The position numbers were made by a program, and so were the translations under genes. From contig JBIOHJ010000160.1 in NCBI GenBank assembly GCA_044448905.1, positions 1-5,910 on the forward strand: a DNA stretch of 5,910 nucleotides, given 5' to 3'. Shown piece after piece: positions 5,719 through 5,910 of this stretch. Numbering within the stretch: the stretch's first letter is position 1; the number at the start of each line of letters is the position of its first letter. Source of the DNA: JBIOHJ01 sp044448905 (GTDB taxonomy: Bacteria > Bacteroidota > Bacteroidia > AKYH767-A > OLB10). The notes beneath the pieces are model-generated. The model was not told where the DNA came from, did not search any database, and saw only the letters and a list, made by a program, of their open reading frames with translations.

Positions 5719-5910
5719 TCAAGCCTGCGCAGTAGGTCCGCCAAAATTCATCGGAATTGCCATTCCTTCGGTTTGTTTAATGGTACCGTGGACGCTTTCG
5801 TACTTGCTGATGTTATCGGTCAAAGCAGTCAGCAAACGCTTGGCATGTTGCGGAGTTAATACAATGCGCGATTTTACTTTGGCTTTGGGAACACCGGGCA
5901 TTACTTTAAC
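5719..5910 (-). CDS. DUF3467 protein, 5' end cut by the right edge
   Basis: The C-terminal 63 residues are present. The frame stays open to the window edge (GTT AAA GTA, Val-Lys-Val, before the MPGVPKAK segment), so the internal Met at 5901 is not the true start. The sequence MPGVPKAKVKSRIVLTPQHA, followed by LLTALTDNISKYESVHG and the end motif PMNFGGPTAQA, is the hallmark of the DUF3467 family. These are small Bacteroidota proteins of roughly 100 residues, so about the first third is missing. There is no signal peptide in the visible part, and a cytosolic location is inferred. In many Bacteroidota this gene directly follows rpoC, so rpoB and rpoC may lie to the right. The molecular function is unknown. 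Confidence 0.92.
   Translation of the reverse strand, partial: VKVMPGVPKAKVKSRIVLTPQHAKRLLTALTDNISKYESVHGTIKQTEGMAIPMNFGGPTAQA

Noticed and set aside
1..5910. Mobile elements, CRISPR arrays, tRNA or rRNA genes, toxin-antitoxin or defence genes
   Set aside because: I found no transposase motifs, terminal inverted repeats, regularly spaced repeats, RNA-gene signatures or defence-type domains on either strand.

Overview
The window looks like chromosomal DNA of a member of the Bacteroidota, probably an environmental lineage. The DNA is AT-rich. The 288-residue principal-type sigma factor lacks region 1.1 and starts with the MRQLKITK N-terminus typical of the phylum. DUF4382 lipoproteins, CarboxypepD_reg-like proteins and DUF3467 proteins are also common there. 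No start codon has a clear Shine-Dalgarno sequence, which also fits. There are no mobile elements, CRISPR arrays, tRNAs or rRNAs, and the region reads as ordinary core and conserved chromosome.

Left part, plus strand (about 1-2447). A short AT-rich leader, perhaps with the start of a divergent gene at the very edge, precedes a secreted protein with two LysM domains and an RlpA-like C-terminal barrel. After a 75-base gap comes a 406-residue stand-alone homologue of the lysine-ketoglutarate reductase (LOR) half of the animal and plant bifunctional lysine-degradation enzyme. This is the most interesting gene in the window.

Right part, minus strand (2449-5910, read right to left). The order of transcription is a DUF3467 protein cut by the right edge, an RpoD-family sigma factor, a DUF4382 lipoprotein, a secreted CarboxypepD_reg-like protein of unknown function, and ribulose-phosphate 3-epimerase (rpe). 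Gaps from the sigma factor gene to rpe are only 62-69 bases, so partial co-transcription is plausible. A 265-base gap separates the DUF3467 gene from the sigma gene. In many Bacteroidota the DUF3467 gene follows rpoC, so the RNA polymerase beta and beta' genes may lie just beyond the right edge.

The two gene blocks meet tail to tail: the stop codons of the LOR-like gene and rpe are one base apart. The genes do not form one pathway. They combine housekeeping (transcription, pentose phosphate), cell-envelope proteins and a probable amino-acid enzyme. I see no convincing new multi-gene system. The points worth checking are the stand-alone LOR enzyme, the probable loss of the catalytic aspartate in the RlpA-like domain, and the uncharacterised C-terminal domain of the CarboxypepD_reg-like protein.
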